Positions 53,075-61,491 of a stretch of DNA of 64,000 nt are shown piece after piece. Position 1 is the first letter of the stretch. The number at the start of each line of letters is the position of its first letter. A program made the translations under genes and the position numbers. The notes under the pieces are model-generated. The model was not told the DNA's origin. It saw nothing but the letters and a program-made list of their open reading frames with translations, and searched no databases. The stretch comes from Pseudaquidulcibacter saccharophilus (GTDB lineage: Bacteria > Pseudomonadota > Alphaproteobacteria > Caulobacterales > Aquidulcibacteraceae), in contig NZ_JAHWUS010000002.1 of assembly GCF_019455445.1 (NCBI RefSeq), forward strand, positions 62,001-126,000. The letters run 5' to 3'.

Positions 53075-53226
53075 GTAGAAATGTAATAAAACTGGGTATT
53101 AGGTTTCTCGCATCTGCAATAATTTACACTTTTTAACATATAATCTAAAATTTTCTCTTTACGATACTGAATTTGTTGGATTAATATATCCATGATTATT
53201 ATTGTATGTAAGAAATAGGGGGAATT

Positions 53227-53517
53227 ATGGCTGAGACACTAACTAGAGCACATTTAATTGATGTTATTGGGCGTGAATTGGGACTTTCCCGTACTGATGG
53301 AGCACAATTATTAGAATCAATGCTCGAACATATCGTTCTCACACTTGAAAGCGGTAAAATTGTTAAACTTGCAAGATTCGGAAACTTTGCGATTCGTGAT
53401 AAGGCACCACGGGTTGGTCGTAACCCTAAAACCGGTGTTGAGGCAAATATCTGTGCACGTCGTGTTGTTACTTTCAAACCTTCGCAAATGCTTAGGGCGC
53501 GCGTAGAAAGAGGATAA
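53227..53517 (+). CDS. ihfA: Integration host factor subunit alpha
   Basis: IHF alpha bends DNA as a heterodimer with IHF beta. The 96-residue protein has the HU/IHF fold: [41 protein letters not shown] with the DNA-intercalating Pro, and [27 protein letters not shown] precedes ATG 53227. The downstream MerR gene starts one base after its stop codon. Confidence 0.95.
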   Translation: MAETLTRAHLIDVIGRELGLSRTDGAQLLESMLEHIVLTLESGKIVKLARFGNFAIRDKAPRVGRNPKTGVEANICARRVVTFKPSQMLRARVERG

Positions 53518-53518
53518 A

Positions 53519-54004
53519 TTGTCAGATTATGGCGGTGCGAACCTTAAGGCCCCAGAGGCTTTTCGTACGATTTCAGAAGCAAGCGATGAAATCGGTGTGG
53601 CACCGCATGTTCTGCGATTTTGGGAAGGTAAATTTCCGCTTTTAAAACCGCTAAAGCGTGGTGGGGGCCGGCGATTCTACCGGGTTCAGGATATGGCGCT
53701 ATTGCGTGGCCTAAAGATTCTTCTTCAAGATGAAGGTTATACGATAAAAGGCGTTCAGAAATTGATTCGTGATAATGGTATTCAATTTATCCGTGAACGT
53801 GGCATAGGCATCAGTATAGCTGAAGAAAACTATGCTCCTGAGGTTGCCGAAACGCACGCCACGCCTTCTACACCTGAAACCAAAAAATCCCCTCCACCTA
53901 GCTTTAGCAACAGCAATAAGGCAATGGGGCTACGGCTGCGGCAAACCCTAATTAAATTAGAGGCCGCACGACGACATTTGGACAAGGTTTTGCCACCACA
54001 ATGA
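53519..54004 (+). CDS. MerR-family transcriptional regulator
   Basis: A 161-residue regulator with an N-terminal MerR winged helix: [40 protein letters not shown] and [20 protein letters not shown]. The start is TTG 53519 with GAGG seven bases upstream, immediately after ihfA. The C-terminal part is short and polar without an obvious ligand-binding Cys cluster, so the signal is unknown. It is translationally coupled to the following GNAT gene by an ATGA overlap. Confidence 0.9.
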   Translation: MSDYGGANLKAPEAFRTISEASDEIGVAPHVLRFWEGKFPLLKPLKRGGGRRFYRVQDMALLRGLKILLQDEGYTIKGVQKLIRDNGIQFIRERGIGISIAEENYAPEVAETHATPSTPETKKSPPPSFSNSNKAMGLRLRQTLIKLEAARRHLDKVLPPQ

Positions 54005-54531
54005 CCGATAACATTACCATCCGTGAAGCGAACGCTAATGATATTGCGCGCATCGAGTATTTAGTAGAGACCACATATCGTGGCGAAGACTCTAAAAAGG
54101 GTTGGACTACTGAATTTAACCTTCTTGCCGGTACCCGTTTGCAAAAGGGGGAAATTGCGGCGGCGCTTGCCGATAAAGCCAATCAATTTTTCGTTGCCGA
54201 GCGTGACAATATTGTCGTTGGGGTTATTTGCGTTAACAAAAATGGTGACTGGATAGAATTTGGTAAATTTTCGGTGGATCCTGAAATGCAAGGTTTGGGA
54301 ATCGGCAAGATGTTGATTGCCAAAGTCGAAGACTTTGTAAGAAATATATGGGGCGCCGATAAATTAAAGCTAAGCGTGATTTCAATCCGCAAAGAATTGG
54401 TCGATTTTTACGCGCGTTATGGCTTTAAAGATACTGGCCAAAGAATAGATTTTATAAAAATCCATCCCTATGTTGAACTAAAAGACGGGGTTTCCGATTT
54501 TGAAGTTATTATTATGGAAAAATCTGTATAG
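54001..54531 (+). CDS. GNAT-family N-acetyltransferase
   Basis: A 176-residue acetyltransferase. [19 protein letters not shown] is the typical N-terminal beta strand and helix, and [18 protein letters not shown] carries the acetyl-CoA P-loop (Q/RxxGxG/A). [15 protein letters not shown] is the terminal motif. Substrate unknown. It overlaps merR by four bases (ATGA), so it may be that regulator's target or partner. Confidence 0.87.
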   Translation: MTDNITIREANANDIARIEYLVETTYRGEDSKKGWTTEFNLLAGTRLQKGEIAAALADKANQFFVAERDNIVVGVICVNKNGDWIEFGKFSVDPEMQGLGIGKMLIAKVEDFVRNIWGADKLKLSVISIRKELVDFYARYGFKDTGQRIDFIKIHPYVELKDGVSDFEVIIMEKSV

Positions 54532-54634
54532 GTTTTACCATTGTGAGGAATGTTTAATCAAAAAATCCAGGCGCTTCTAATTATGCCAATTGCACTTGCG
54601 CGCAATAAGTCTTTTTATTAATTCACAATTTATT

Positions 54635-54711
54635 CGGAGTATAGCGCAGCCTGGTAGCGCACTTGTCTGGGGGACAAGGGGTCGTGGGTTCGAATCCCGC
54701 TACTCCGACCA
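54635..54711 (+). tRNA. tRNA-Pro (anticodon GGG)
   Basis: 77 nt with encoded CCA. Acceptor CGGAGTA / TACTCCG, D-arm AGCGCAGCCTGGTAGCGC, anticodon loop with GGG, T-arm GTGGGTTCGAATCCCGC. Confidence 0.97.
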
Positions 54712-54787
54712 TTGGCAATAAATCCATCAAAATTTTCACTTGTTATAAAATGCGTCTGTCGCTAATAAGCGGACAACGGGGACGATT

Positions 54788-55468
54788 TTGACCAAACATA
54801 TTCTTGATAAACCGGCGTATAATTCACTTATTACACATCATAAAATTAGGGCGCAGGGTGATAAATTTGCAATTGCCATGCTACCAGAATTTGGTCCGTT
54901 CGCAGGTGTAAGCGAATATACAAAAGCGGCATTTGATGCACTTTATGAACTTGAAATTGGCGATGATGGTTTTTGGCTTTTAGATACTTTTCCAATTGAG
55001 CCGTTGGGTGGTTTTGAAATTGTGGCGCGCGCGCATTGCCACCAAATGATTCTTGATAACCTCCCGCCTGAGGTTGATGAAACCGGTGTGGTTACACTTG
55101 GTAAAAGTGATCTTGCAGAGATGTATGAATTGGCAAAACTATGCAATCCTGGCCCATTTGCCACAAACACTGGTGAAATTGGTGAGTTTATCGGAATGTT
55201 TGATGAAAATCGTTTAATTGCCATGATGGGTGAGCGGTTTAGAATGCCTGAATTCACAGAAATGACCGCACTTTCAACCCATCCTGATTATCGTGGGCGC
55301 GGGATGGGGGCAAAATTATTTGCCATTACGGCAAGACGCATTTTAAAGCGTGGTGATACCCCATTCCTTCATGTTTATTCGGAAAACGAAAAGGGAATAA
55401 AGCTATATGAAAAACTTGGCTTTAAATTCCGAAGCGATATTCACGTTACAATTATAAAAAAGAAGTGA
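54788..55468 (+). CDS. GNAT-family N-acetyltransferase
   Basis: A 226-residue protein from TTG 54788 (GGGG seven bases upstream). The N-terminal half is unusual; the C-terminal half is a clear GNAT domain: GEFIGMFDENRLIAMMGERF, EMTALSTHPDYRGRGMGAKL with the acetyl-CoA loop, and HVYSENEKGIKLYEKLGFKF. It belongs, from memory, to GNAT proteins annotated with an extra N-terminal domain. It follows tRNA-Pro, and converges on the tRNA-Asn transcript across a hairpin. Confidence 0.85.
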   Translation: MTKHILDKPAYNSLITHHKIRAQGDKFAIAMLPEFGPFAGVSEYTKAAFDALYELEIGDDGFWLLDTFPIEPLGGFEIVARAHCHQMILDNLPPEVDETGVVTLGKSDLAEMYELAKLCNPGPFATNTGEIGEFIGMFDENRLIAMMGERFRMPEFTEMTALSTHPDYRGRGMGAKLFAITARRILKRGDTPFLHVYSENEKGIKLYEKLGFKFRSDIHVTIIKKK

Positions 55469-55491
55469 TTGCCAATTGCTTGCAATTGCGG

Positions 55492-55524
55492 GCAATAAAA
55501 AACGCAGGTGCTGAGACCTGCGTT
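55492..55524 (-). terminator. Terminator of the tRNA-Asn transcript
   Basis: Perfect stem AACGCAGGT / ACCTGCGTT with a 6-base loop; on the minus strand it is followed by a T-run (complement of ATAAAAAA). Located 25 bp past the tRNA-Asn 3' end. Confidence 0.83.
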
Positions 55525-55549
55525 GATTAAATCCTTCGGTAAGGAAAAG

Positions 55550-55625
55550 TGGCTCCCCGAGCAGGGCTCGAACCTGCGACCCAGCGATTAACAGTCGCTT
55601 GCTCTACCGACTGAGCTATCGAGGA
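55550..55625 (-). tRNA. tRNA-Asn (anticodon GUU)
   Basis: 76 nt on the minus strand with encoded CCA. Acceptor TCCTCGA / TCGGGGA, D-arm AGCTCAGTCGGTAGAGC, anticodon loop CTGTTAA with GTT, T-arm GCAGGTTCGAGCCCTGC. Its GUU anticodon is a queuosine target for the QueA/Tgt pair in this window. Confidence 0.97.
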
Positions 55626-55791
55626 ACACTGTGGGCGGGTGTTTAAGCAAGTTATAAAAACTTAGCAAGACCCAATTGCAGACAAATTACACTAAATCGA
55701 CAAAAACGCAATAAATATAGGTGATTAGAGCTGAATTTTAGTCTGTAATTGCAATGGATAGGTGAAAAATTCAAAAACCAGAACCAGAAAT

Positions 55792-55868
55792 CACAAAAAA
55801 GAAAAGCGAGGAATAAAATTCCTCGCCTGAAAGTGTTGGGTATGGTGGGGTGTCTAAAGAGAAGACAC
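55792..55868 (-). ncRNA. Candidate CtrA-controlled small RNA
   Basis: On the minus strand, downstream of a perfect CtrA box, lies a hairpin GTGTCT / AGACAC (55850-55868, 7-base loop), a C-rich unpaired stretch (CACCCCACCATACCCAACAC), then a 9-bp perfect stem GCGAGGAAT / ATTCCTCGC (55806-55826, loop of 3) and a T-run (complement of 55792-55805). That is the shape of a short bacterial small RNA of about 70-80 nt ending in an intrinsic terminator. No reading frame of useful length is inside it. The start site is inferred from the promoter position. Nothing here is a known family to me. Confidence 0.5.
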
Positions 55869-55882
55869 TAATTCTTTTTAGC

Positions 55883-55906
55883 GATTCATGGTTAACAACG
55901 GGTTAA
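55883..55906. promoter_or_regulatory. Perfect CtrA box with adjacent GANTC
   Basis: TTAA-CAACGGG-TTAAC at 55892-55907 is an exact CtrA consensus match. GATTC, a GANTC site, lies at 55883-55887, four bases away on the side of the candidate small RNA. Read on the minus strand, TTAACC would be at about -35 of a transcript starting near 55868. A plus-strand reading is also possible, with TATAAT at 55923-55928 but a short 14-base spacer and no downstream gene on that strand until 56382. Confidence 0.6.
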
Positions 55907-56099
55907 CGGAATTATTAAAATTTATAATTTTGTAATAAATTGAATTAATAAGGTTTTTTACTGCCCTGAAAGCATGTGTCCAGATTAATGCGTAAATAAT
56001 GCCGAATTTGTTGGCTAATGAAGTTAAAAAATAGAATCAAAATCTCGCATGCGCTATTGTATGCGTTTAGTATTATTGGCGTGTGGATTGGATATTTTT
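55907..56099. other. AT-rich gap before tRNA-Cys
   Basis: No gene, repeat or terminator is clear in these bases. The stretch beyond tRNA-Cys (56174-56381) is likewise AT-rich and should hold the promoters of tRNA-Cys and of the pcm-like gene. Confidence 0.4.
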
Positions 56100-56173
56100 T
56101 GGAGGCCTCGCCCAGAATCGAACTGGGGTTCACGGATTTGCAATCCGCTGCGTAACCACTCCGCCACGAGGCC
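56100..56173 (-). tRNA. tRNA-Cys (anticodon GCA)
   Basis: 74 nt on the minus strand with encoded CCA. Acceptor GGCCTCG / CGAGGCC, D-arm GGCGGAGTGGTTACGC, anticodon stem GGATT/AATCC with loop containing GCA, T-arm CCCAGTTCGATTCTGGG. Confidence 0.96.
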
Positions 56174-56381
56174 ATATGCTAAATAACGGCATTTGAATAA
56201 AGCCGCTTTTGAGTTCGCGCTATCTATCAGCAGAAATAGACTTAAACAATTAAAAAAAGCGTAAAAAAATAAAATTTATGCAGCGCAAGCGATATTTAAA
56301 GCATTTACACGTTGCAAGTTTTTTTACAAAGTGAGATATGCGGTTACCAATTGTAATCAAAATACTAAGGGATAATGAATC

Positions 56382-57002
56382 GTGAGCGTTGATTTTAAAG
56401 TTGCCCGTAAGAATATGCTTGAAAGCCAGGTTCGTACCAATGATGTAAGCGACAAAAAGCTGATTGAAGCTATTTTGAAAACCCCGCGTGAGGAGTTTAC
56501 AAATGGCGACAAAAACTTTGCCTATGCGGAAATTGAACTTCCGACTGCATCTGGTCGCAATATTATGAAGGCGCGTGACTTTTCTAAGCTTGCGCAGGCG
56601 GCCGGCGTTACTGAAGGCGCCGAAGTTTTGGTTATTGGCGGCGCGTCACTATATTCTGCGGCAATCTTTGCCGAAATTGGCGCAAAAGTTACTGTTATCG
56701 ATACTGTTGATTGCGCATTTGATGGTGTCACAACCGTCAAAGGTGACATTGCGACATTAAAAGAAGTTTCTGACAAGAAATTTGATGTTGTTTTTGTTGA
56801 CGGTGCCGTTGAGACTATACCAACTGAATGGTTCGCTGCTGTTAAAGATGGCGGAAACCTTGCATTATTCAAATATGAAAATGGTCGCTCTTCTGGGCTT
56901 TTGTATGTGATTTCTGGAAATACACATTCATATCGTTCTTTGTTCGAGGCAAATGTTTCAAAGTTGTCTGAACTTAATGCCAAAAAAGAATTTGTATTTT
57001 AA
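56382..57002 (+). CDS. Protein-L-isoaspartate O-methyltransferase-like protein
   Basis: A 206-residue Rossmann-fold protein of the Pcm-like group, from GTG 56382. It shows the N-terminal KNMLESQVRTNDVSD and PREEF segments and the SAM-fold strand GAEVLVIGGASLYSAAIFAEIG. The classical Pcm motif with its conserved DGS-type loop is not obvious (VVFVDGAVETIP appears instead), so it may not repair isoaspartate. In other alphaproteobacteria this gene precedes tolC and a popZ-type gene; here popZ follows directly. Confidence 0.85.
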   Translation: MSVDFKVARKNMLESQVRTNDVSDKKLIEAILKTPREEFTNGDKNFAYAEIELPTASGRNIMKARDFSKLAQAAGVTEGAEVLVIGGASLYSAAIFAEIGAKVTVIDTVDCAFDGVTTVKGDIATLKEVSDKKFDVVFVDGAVETIPTEWFAAVKDGGNLALFKYENGRSSGLLYVISGNTHSYRSLFEANVSKLSELNAKKEFVF

Positions 57003-57141
57003 TCTGTTGACCAATACCGTTTTATTTTAACAGAAAATTATCTATATTTACCAAATGATAAGTTTCTGGACGTTATTAGTGAAATCAGTTTATTCTATAA
57101 GCCGTTTTATTGATTCGGGGCTTAATTTTTAAGGGGGCGAC

Positions 57142-57858
57142 ATGAGCGCGGCAGAAGCACAATCAGAACCAACCATGGAAGAGATTTTGGCGTCTATTCG
57201 TCGTATTATCTCTGAAGATGATGCCCCAAAGGCTGCTGCGGAAGAATCTCCTGATGAGGTTCTGGACTTGCAGCAGGCTGCTGAACCAGTCTTTGAACCA
57301 GCGCCGGAACCAGTTGCTGAAACTGTTTCGCCTGACTTTGACTTTGACGCATTGCCAATGGATGACGATTTCGCAGAGGTTGCTGTTGAAGAGCCTGTGG
57401 TCGCATTTGACGAGCCGGATGAAATCATCGCCGTTGATCGTGAGCCAGAATTCGAACCAGAACCTATGGTCGAATTTGATGCATTTCCTGAACCAGAGCC
57501 AGAACCTATTCCACAGCCTGTTATGGAAGATAGCGCACCGCCGCCAATTTTCATGTCGGAACCCGTTCAAGCTCCTGCGCCACAGCCACAGGCTTCTTAT
57601 CAGCCTAAAGTTATCCCGCCGCATCTTGAGGAAACAATTGGCTTGATTGGTGCGGATGCCGCAAATGCAGCGTCAGAAGCATTTGCAAAATTGGGTCCTG
57701 CGATGCCTGGTCATTTTGCATCTGGTCCATCAGTTGAAGAATTGGTTGCTTATTTGCTTAAACCAATGCTTAAAGATTGGCTTGATAAAAACCTTCCACG
57801 TATTGTTGAAGAACGCGTCGAGGCCGAGCTTGCAAGGATTGCGCGCCGCGGTTTTTAG
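57142..57858 (+). CDS. popZ: Polar organizing protein PopZ (DUF2497)
   Basis: PopZ forms the polar matrix that anchors ParB-parS in Caulobacter. The 238-residue protein has the family's N-terminal helix EPTMEEILASIRRIISED (residues about 9-26), a long acidic Pro/Glu-rich spacer (about 30-170), and the C-terminal oligomerisation part SVEELVAYLLKPMLKDWLDK followed by NLPRIVEERVEAELARIARR. Length is usual or slightly longer than in Caulobacter. AAGGGGG precedes ATG 57142, and a GANTC lies at 57113. It is upstream of valS, as in other alphaproteobacteria. Confidence 0.92.
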   Translation: MSAAEAQSEPTMEEILASIRRIISEDDAPKAAAEESPDEVLDLQQAAEPVFEPAPEPVAETVSPDFDFDALPMDDDFAEVAVEEPVVAFDEPDEIIAVDREPEFEPEPMVEFDAFPEPEPEPIPQPVMEDSAPPPIFMSEPVQAPAPQPQASYQPKVIPPHLEETIGLIGADAANAASEAFAKLGPAMPGHFASGPSVEELVAYLLKPMLKDWLDKNLPRIVEERVEAELARIARRGF

Positions 57859-57959
57859 GCGGGGATAGGGTAGATTGACATTTGGTCTATCCCAGAAAAT
57901 GACCCATATACTGGTAAAATCATAAAAAAACGCTGATTTTACGCAATTTATATCTTCAA

Positions 57960-57998
57960 AAATAAAGCCCGTGCGTATAATACGGGCTTTATTTTTTA
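57960..57998 (+). terminator. Terminator between popZ and valS
   Basis: Stem AAATAAAGCCCGT / ACGGGCTTTATTT followed by a T run. It is about 100 bp after popZ and 28 bp before valS, so valS either has its own promoter within that short gap or depends on read-through. Confidence 0.83.
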
Positions 57999-58025
57999 AT
58001 ATTTGCGGATTGTCGCAGGGTAAAC

Positions 58026-60752
58026 ATGTTAGAACCGAATTTTTCGTCAAAATCACAAGAAGCTGAAATTTATAAGAATTGGGAAGACGCGGGCGCGTTT
58101 AAACCAGATATGGAAGGCAATAAAGCACCATATTCAATGGTCATACCGCCGCCAAACGTTACCGGCTCTTTGCACCTTGGGCACGCCCTAAACAATACTT
58201 TGCAAGATATACTTGCACGGTTTGAACGTATGCGTGGTAAATCGGTTTTATGGCAACCTGGCCTTGACCATGCCGGTATTGCAACGCAAATGGTAGTTGA
58301 ACGCCAACTTGCCCAAGCCGGTGGCAATGAAAGCCGTGCTTCTTTGGGGCGTGAAAAATTTATCGAGCGGGTTTGGCAATGGAAAGCGGAATCAGGCGGC
58401 ACAATTGTTTCACAGCTTAAACGTCTTGGCGCATCATGTGATTGGTCACGTGAACGTTTCACAATGGATGAAGGGCTTAGCGAAGCAGTATTAAAAGTAT
58501 TTGTACAGCTTCATAAAGAAGGTCTTATTTACCGTGCCAAACGTTTGGTGAATTGGGATCCGCATTTTGAAACCGCAATTTCCGACCTTGAAGTTATCAA
58601 TGAAGAAAAGGCGGGGCATTTCTGGCATTTCAAATATCCGCTTGAAAATGGCGAAACTTATGAATTCCCGATTGCTTATGATGAAGAAGGCAATCCAACC
58701 GAATACGAAACCCGCAATTATATTTCAATTGCCACCACACGTCCTGAAACCATGTTGGGCGATGGCGCGGTTGCGGTTCATCCATCTGATAAACGTTATG
58801 CGTCGATTGTTGGTAAAAAAGTTCTTTTGCCACTTGCTGATCGTTATATTCCAATCATTGCCGATGAATATCCGGATCCTGACTTTGGTTCGGGTGCGGT
58901 GAAAATTACCGGCGCGCACGATTTTAATGACTATAAGGTTGCGCAACGCCACAATTTGCCAATGTATGAATTGATGGATACCAAGGCACGCATGGCGGAT
59001 GCCGATTTTATCCCTGCCAAATATCGCGGTCTTGATAGATTTGAAGCGCGCAAACAAATTGTTGCCGATATTGATGAACTTGGGCTTTTGCTTGAGGTTG
59101 AAGATAAAACTATTTCCCAACCAATTGGCGATCGTTCGGGCGTGGTAATCGAACCAATGTTGACCGACCAATGGTATGTTGACGCCAAAACCTTATCTGT
59201 TCCGGCATTAGAGGCGGTAAAAAGCGGCAACGTGACCTTTACCCCCGATAATTGGAAAGAAACCTATTTCCAATGGCTTGAAAATATCGAGCCATGGTGC
59301 ATTTCACGCCAATTATGGTGGGGGCATCGTATTCCGGCTTGGTATGATGAAAATGGCAATATTTTCGTTGAATTGACCGAAGAAGAAGCACAAAAGGCAG
59401 CAGACGAAAAAAATGGCGCGCCAACCAAATTAAAGCGTGATGAAGACGTTCTCGATACATGGTTTTCATCTGGTCTTTGGCCGTTTTCAACACTTGGTTG
59501 GCCTGAAAAGACTGAATATTTGGATAAATTCTATCCAACAACTACACTCGTAACCATGTTTGATATTATCTTCTTCTGGGTTGCCAGAATGATGATGATG
59601 GGTATTCATTTTACCGGTAAAGCACCATTTAAAAACATCATTATCCACTCTCGCGTTGTCGATGAAAAGGGTAAGAAAATGTCAAAGTCAAAGGGCAATA
59701 TTATTGACCCTGTGCCTTTGATTGATGAATATGGTGCGGATGCCTTGCGCTTCTGTCTCGCGATTGCTGCTGGTCCTGGTCGTGACATTCGTATGAGTGC
59801 GAAACGGGTTGAAGGTTATCGCAATTTTGGCACAAAATTATGGAATGCGGCACGCTTCTGCCAAATGAATGAATGTGTAAGCGATGCGGAATTTAATCCT
59901 GAAAATGTTACACACACATTGAATAAATGGATTGTCTCCCAAGTTGCCCGCACGGCAAAAGACATTGAACGCAACCTTGAAAGCTTTAGATTTGATGAGG
60001 CTGCGGGAACTTTATATTCCTTTATTTGGAATATTTTCTGTGATTGGTATTTGGAACTTATCAAGCCACTATTAAATGGTGAAGATGAAGAGTTAAAAGC
60101 CGAAACCCGCAAAACCGCCGCATGGGTAATTGATGAAATCTTGAAATTGCTTCATCCATTCATGCCATTCATTACCGAAGAATTGTGGGGCAAGGTTGCG
60201 GAATTTGGTCATGGTCGCGAAGACATGCTTATTAACCAAGCATGGCCAAAATATCCGTTGGCACTTATTAATGACGATGTAGAAAAAGAAATCGCATGGG
60301 TGATTGATTTGATTTCTGGCATTCGTTCATTGCGCGCCGAAACCAATATCAATGCCGGCACAAAAATCACCGCGATTTTGGTGGGTGGAACCCAAGACAG
60401 CGTTAATTTGCTTGAGAAATATCAAGACGTTATTGACCGTTTGGCACGCCTTGAATATTCGACATCTGCCAATGAAACACCAAAAGGTTCGGTGACATTT
60501 GTTCATAATGAGGCGGTGGTTGCATTGCCGCTTGCGGGCGTTTTGGATGTTGAGGCCGAAAAAGTTCGCCTTTCAAAAGAAGTTGCGCGCTGTATTGCCG
60601 AAATCAAAAAGATTGAAGGCAAATTGGGTAATGAAAACTTTGTTGCCCGCGCCCCGCAAGAAGTTGTTGATGAGCAGAAGGAACGTCTTGCTGGTTATCA
60701 AAACGAAAAAGACAAATATTCCAATGCATTATCAAAATTGGATGAGATTTAA
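58026..60752 (+). CDS. valS: Valyl-tRNA synthetase
   Basis: Charges tRNA-Val. The 908-residue protein has the HIGH motif as LHLGHALN in PPPNVTGSLHLGHALNNTLQ, the editing domain (TRPETMLGDGAVAVHP), KMSKSKGN in GKKMSKSKGNIIDP, and a C-terminal coiled-coil tail (EKVRLSKEVARCIAEIKKIE) as in valyl enzymes. ATG 58026. A strong terminator sits 28 bp before the start. Confidence 0.98.
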   Translation: MLEPNFSSKSQEAEIYKNWEDAGAFKPDMEGNKAPYSMVIPPPNVTGSLHLGHALNNTLQDILARFERMRGKSVLWQPGLDHAGIATQMVVERQLAQAGGNESRASLGREKFIERVWQWKAESGGTIVSQLKRLGASCDWSRERFTMDEGLSEAVLKVFVQLHKEGLIYRAKRLVNWDPHFETAISDLEVINEEKAGHFWHFKYPLENGETYEFPIAYDEEGNPTEYETRNYISIATTRPETMLGDGAVAVHPSDKRYASIVGKKVLLPLADRYIPIIADEYPDPDFGSGAVKITGAHDFNDYKVAQRHNLPMYELMDTKARMADADFIPAKYRGLDRFEARKQIVADIDELGLLLEVEDKTISQPIGDRSGVVIEPMLTDQWYVDAKTLSVPALEAVKSGNVTFTPDNWKETYFQWLENIEPWCISRQLWWGHRIPAWYDENGNIFVELTEEEAQKAADEKNGAPTKLKRDEDVLDTWFSSGLWPFSTLGWPEKTEYLDKFYPTTTLVTMFDIIFFWVARMMMMGIHFTGKAPFKNIIIHSRVVDEKGKKMSKSKGNIIDPVPLIDEYGADALRFCLAIAAGPGRDIRMSAKRVEGYRNFGTKLWNAARFCQMNECVSDAEFNPENVTHTLNKWIVSQVARTAKDIERNLESFRFDEAAGTLYSFIWNIFCDWYLELIKPLLNGEDEELKAETRKTAAWVIDEILKLLHPFMPFITEELWGKVAEFGHGREDMLINQAWPKYPLALINDDVEKEIAWVIDLISGIRSLRAETNINAGTKITAILVGGTQDSVNLLEKYQDVIDRLARLEYSTSANETPKGSVTFVHNEAVVALPLAGVLDVEAEKVRLSKEVARCIAEIKKIEGKLGNENFVARAPQEVVDEQKERLAGYQNEKDKYSNALSKLDEI

Positions 60753-60756
60753 ATAA

Positions 60757-60800
60757 AAAATCCCCCTTTCATGAAAATTTGGAAGGGGGTTTTTTATTTT
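60757..60800 (+). terminator. Terminator after valS
   Basis: Stem CCCCCTT / AAGGGGG with a 14-base A/T-rich loop and a T run, directly past the valS stop. Confidence 0.82.
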
Positions 60801-60878
60801 TCTATTTGCCCGAATAATTACAGAATAGATTTCTGTATAAAGCTATTTAATATGCGCTATGCGGTGTTTAAATGGGTT

Positions 60879-61403
60879 ATGGCAAAATATTATATTATCC
60901 CTGGTTATAGCAAGAACACACCCGAACATTGGCAAAGTGTTTGGGCGAATGTCATTCCCAATGCCCAAACTATTGAACAAGACAAATGGGAAGACGTTCA
61001 CAAGAATGATTGGATTGCCCGCATCGAGGAAACCCTTGCGAATGAGGATTTATCACAAGTCATCCTAATCGGTCATTCATTGGGTGTTGCCACGATTTTG
61101 CATTGGGCAAAGGAATATGGGCATTCGGTACGGGGCGCGCTTTTGGTTGCGCCAACCGATGTTGATGATTTGCCGGAACCAATTGCGGCACATGGCTTTA
61201 CCCCCATGCCGCTTGAAAAATTGCCTTTCCCGTCAATCATTATTGCCAGTGAAAATGACGTTTGGATTTCATTGAAACGCGCCCAAGAATATGCCGAACT
61301 TTGGGGTTCGGAATTTGTGAATGTTGGCAAACTTGGCCATATCAATGCCGATAGCAATTTGGGCGAATGGCAAGACGGGCAGGGGGTATTAAAGCGCCTT
61401 TAA
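60879..61403 (+). CDS. RBBP9/YdeN-family alpha/beta hydrolase
   Basis: A 174-residue serine hydrolase. The start YYIIPGYSKNTPEHWQSVWA, the nucleophile elbow LIGHSLGVATIL and the catalytic-His region GKLGHINADSNLGEW are the RBBP9-family pattern. ATG 60879 is used; ATG 60852 and the frame back to 60771 overlap the valS terminator region and lack similarity. Substrate unknown. Confidence 0.88.
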   Translation: MAKYYIIPGYSKNTPEHWQSVWANVIPNAQTIEQDKWEDVHKNDWIARIEETLANEDLSQVILIGHSLGVATILHWAKEYGHSVRGALLVAPTDVDDLPEPIAAHGFTPMPLEKLPFPSIIIASENDVWISLKRAQEYAELWGSEFVNVGKLGHINADSNLGEWQDGQGVLKRL

Positions 61404-61430
61404 AATGCAAAATTATGCCCAAAAAAGTTT

Positions 61431-61465
61431 TACCCCTGCCTTACGACAGGGGTATTGTTTTTGTT
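61431..61465. terminator. Bidirectional terminator between hydrolase and prpE
   Basis: Stem TACCCCTG / CAGGGGTA, with T-rich sequence on one side and A-rich on the other, between convergent genes. Confidence 0.8.
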
Positions 61466-61491
61466 TCCATCCCTTGAAAACGTGAAACCTA

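Noticed and set aside
55880-55930. Possible chromosome replication origin at the CtrA box
   Set aside because: No DnaA-box cluster and no origin-type neighbours (hemE, dnaA, parAB) are present; a single CtrA box with a hairpin unit fits a small RNA promoter better.
55945-56175. A 76-codon minus-strand frame
   Set aside because: It covers tRNA-Cys entirely; the tRNA explains the sequence.
57129-57554. A 141-codon Gly/Ser-rich frame antisense to popZ
   Set aside because: It mirrors the acidic Pro/Glu codon bias of the popZ spacer and has no independent start signal.
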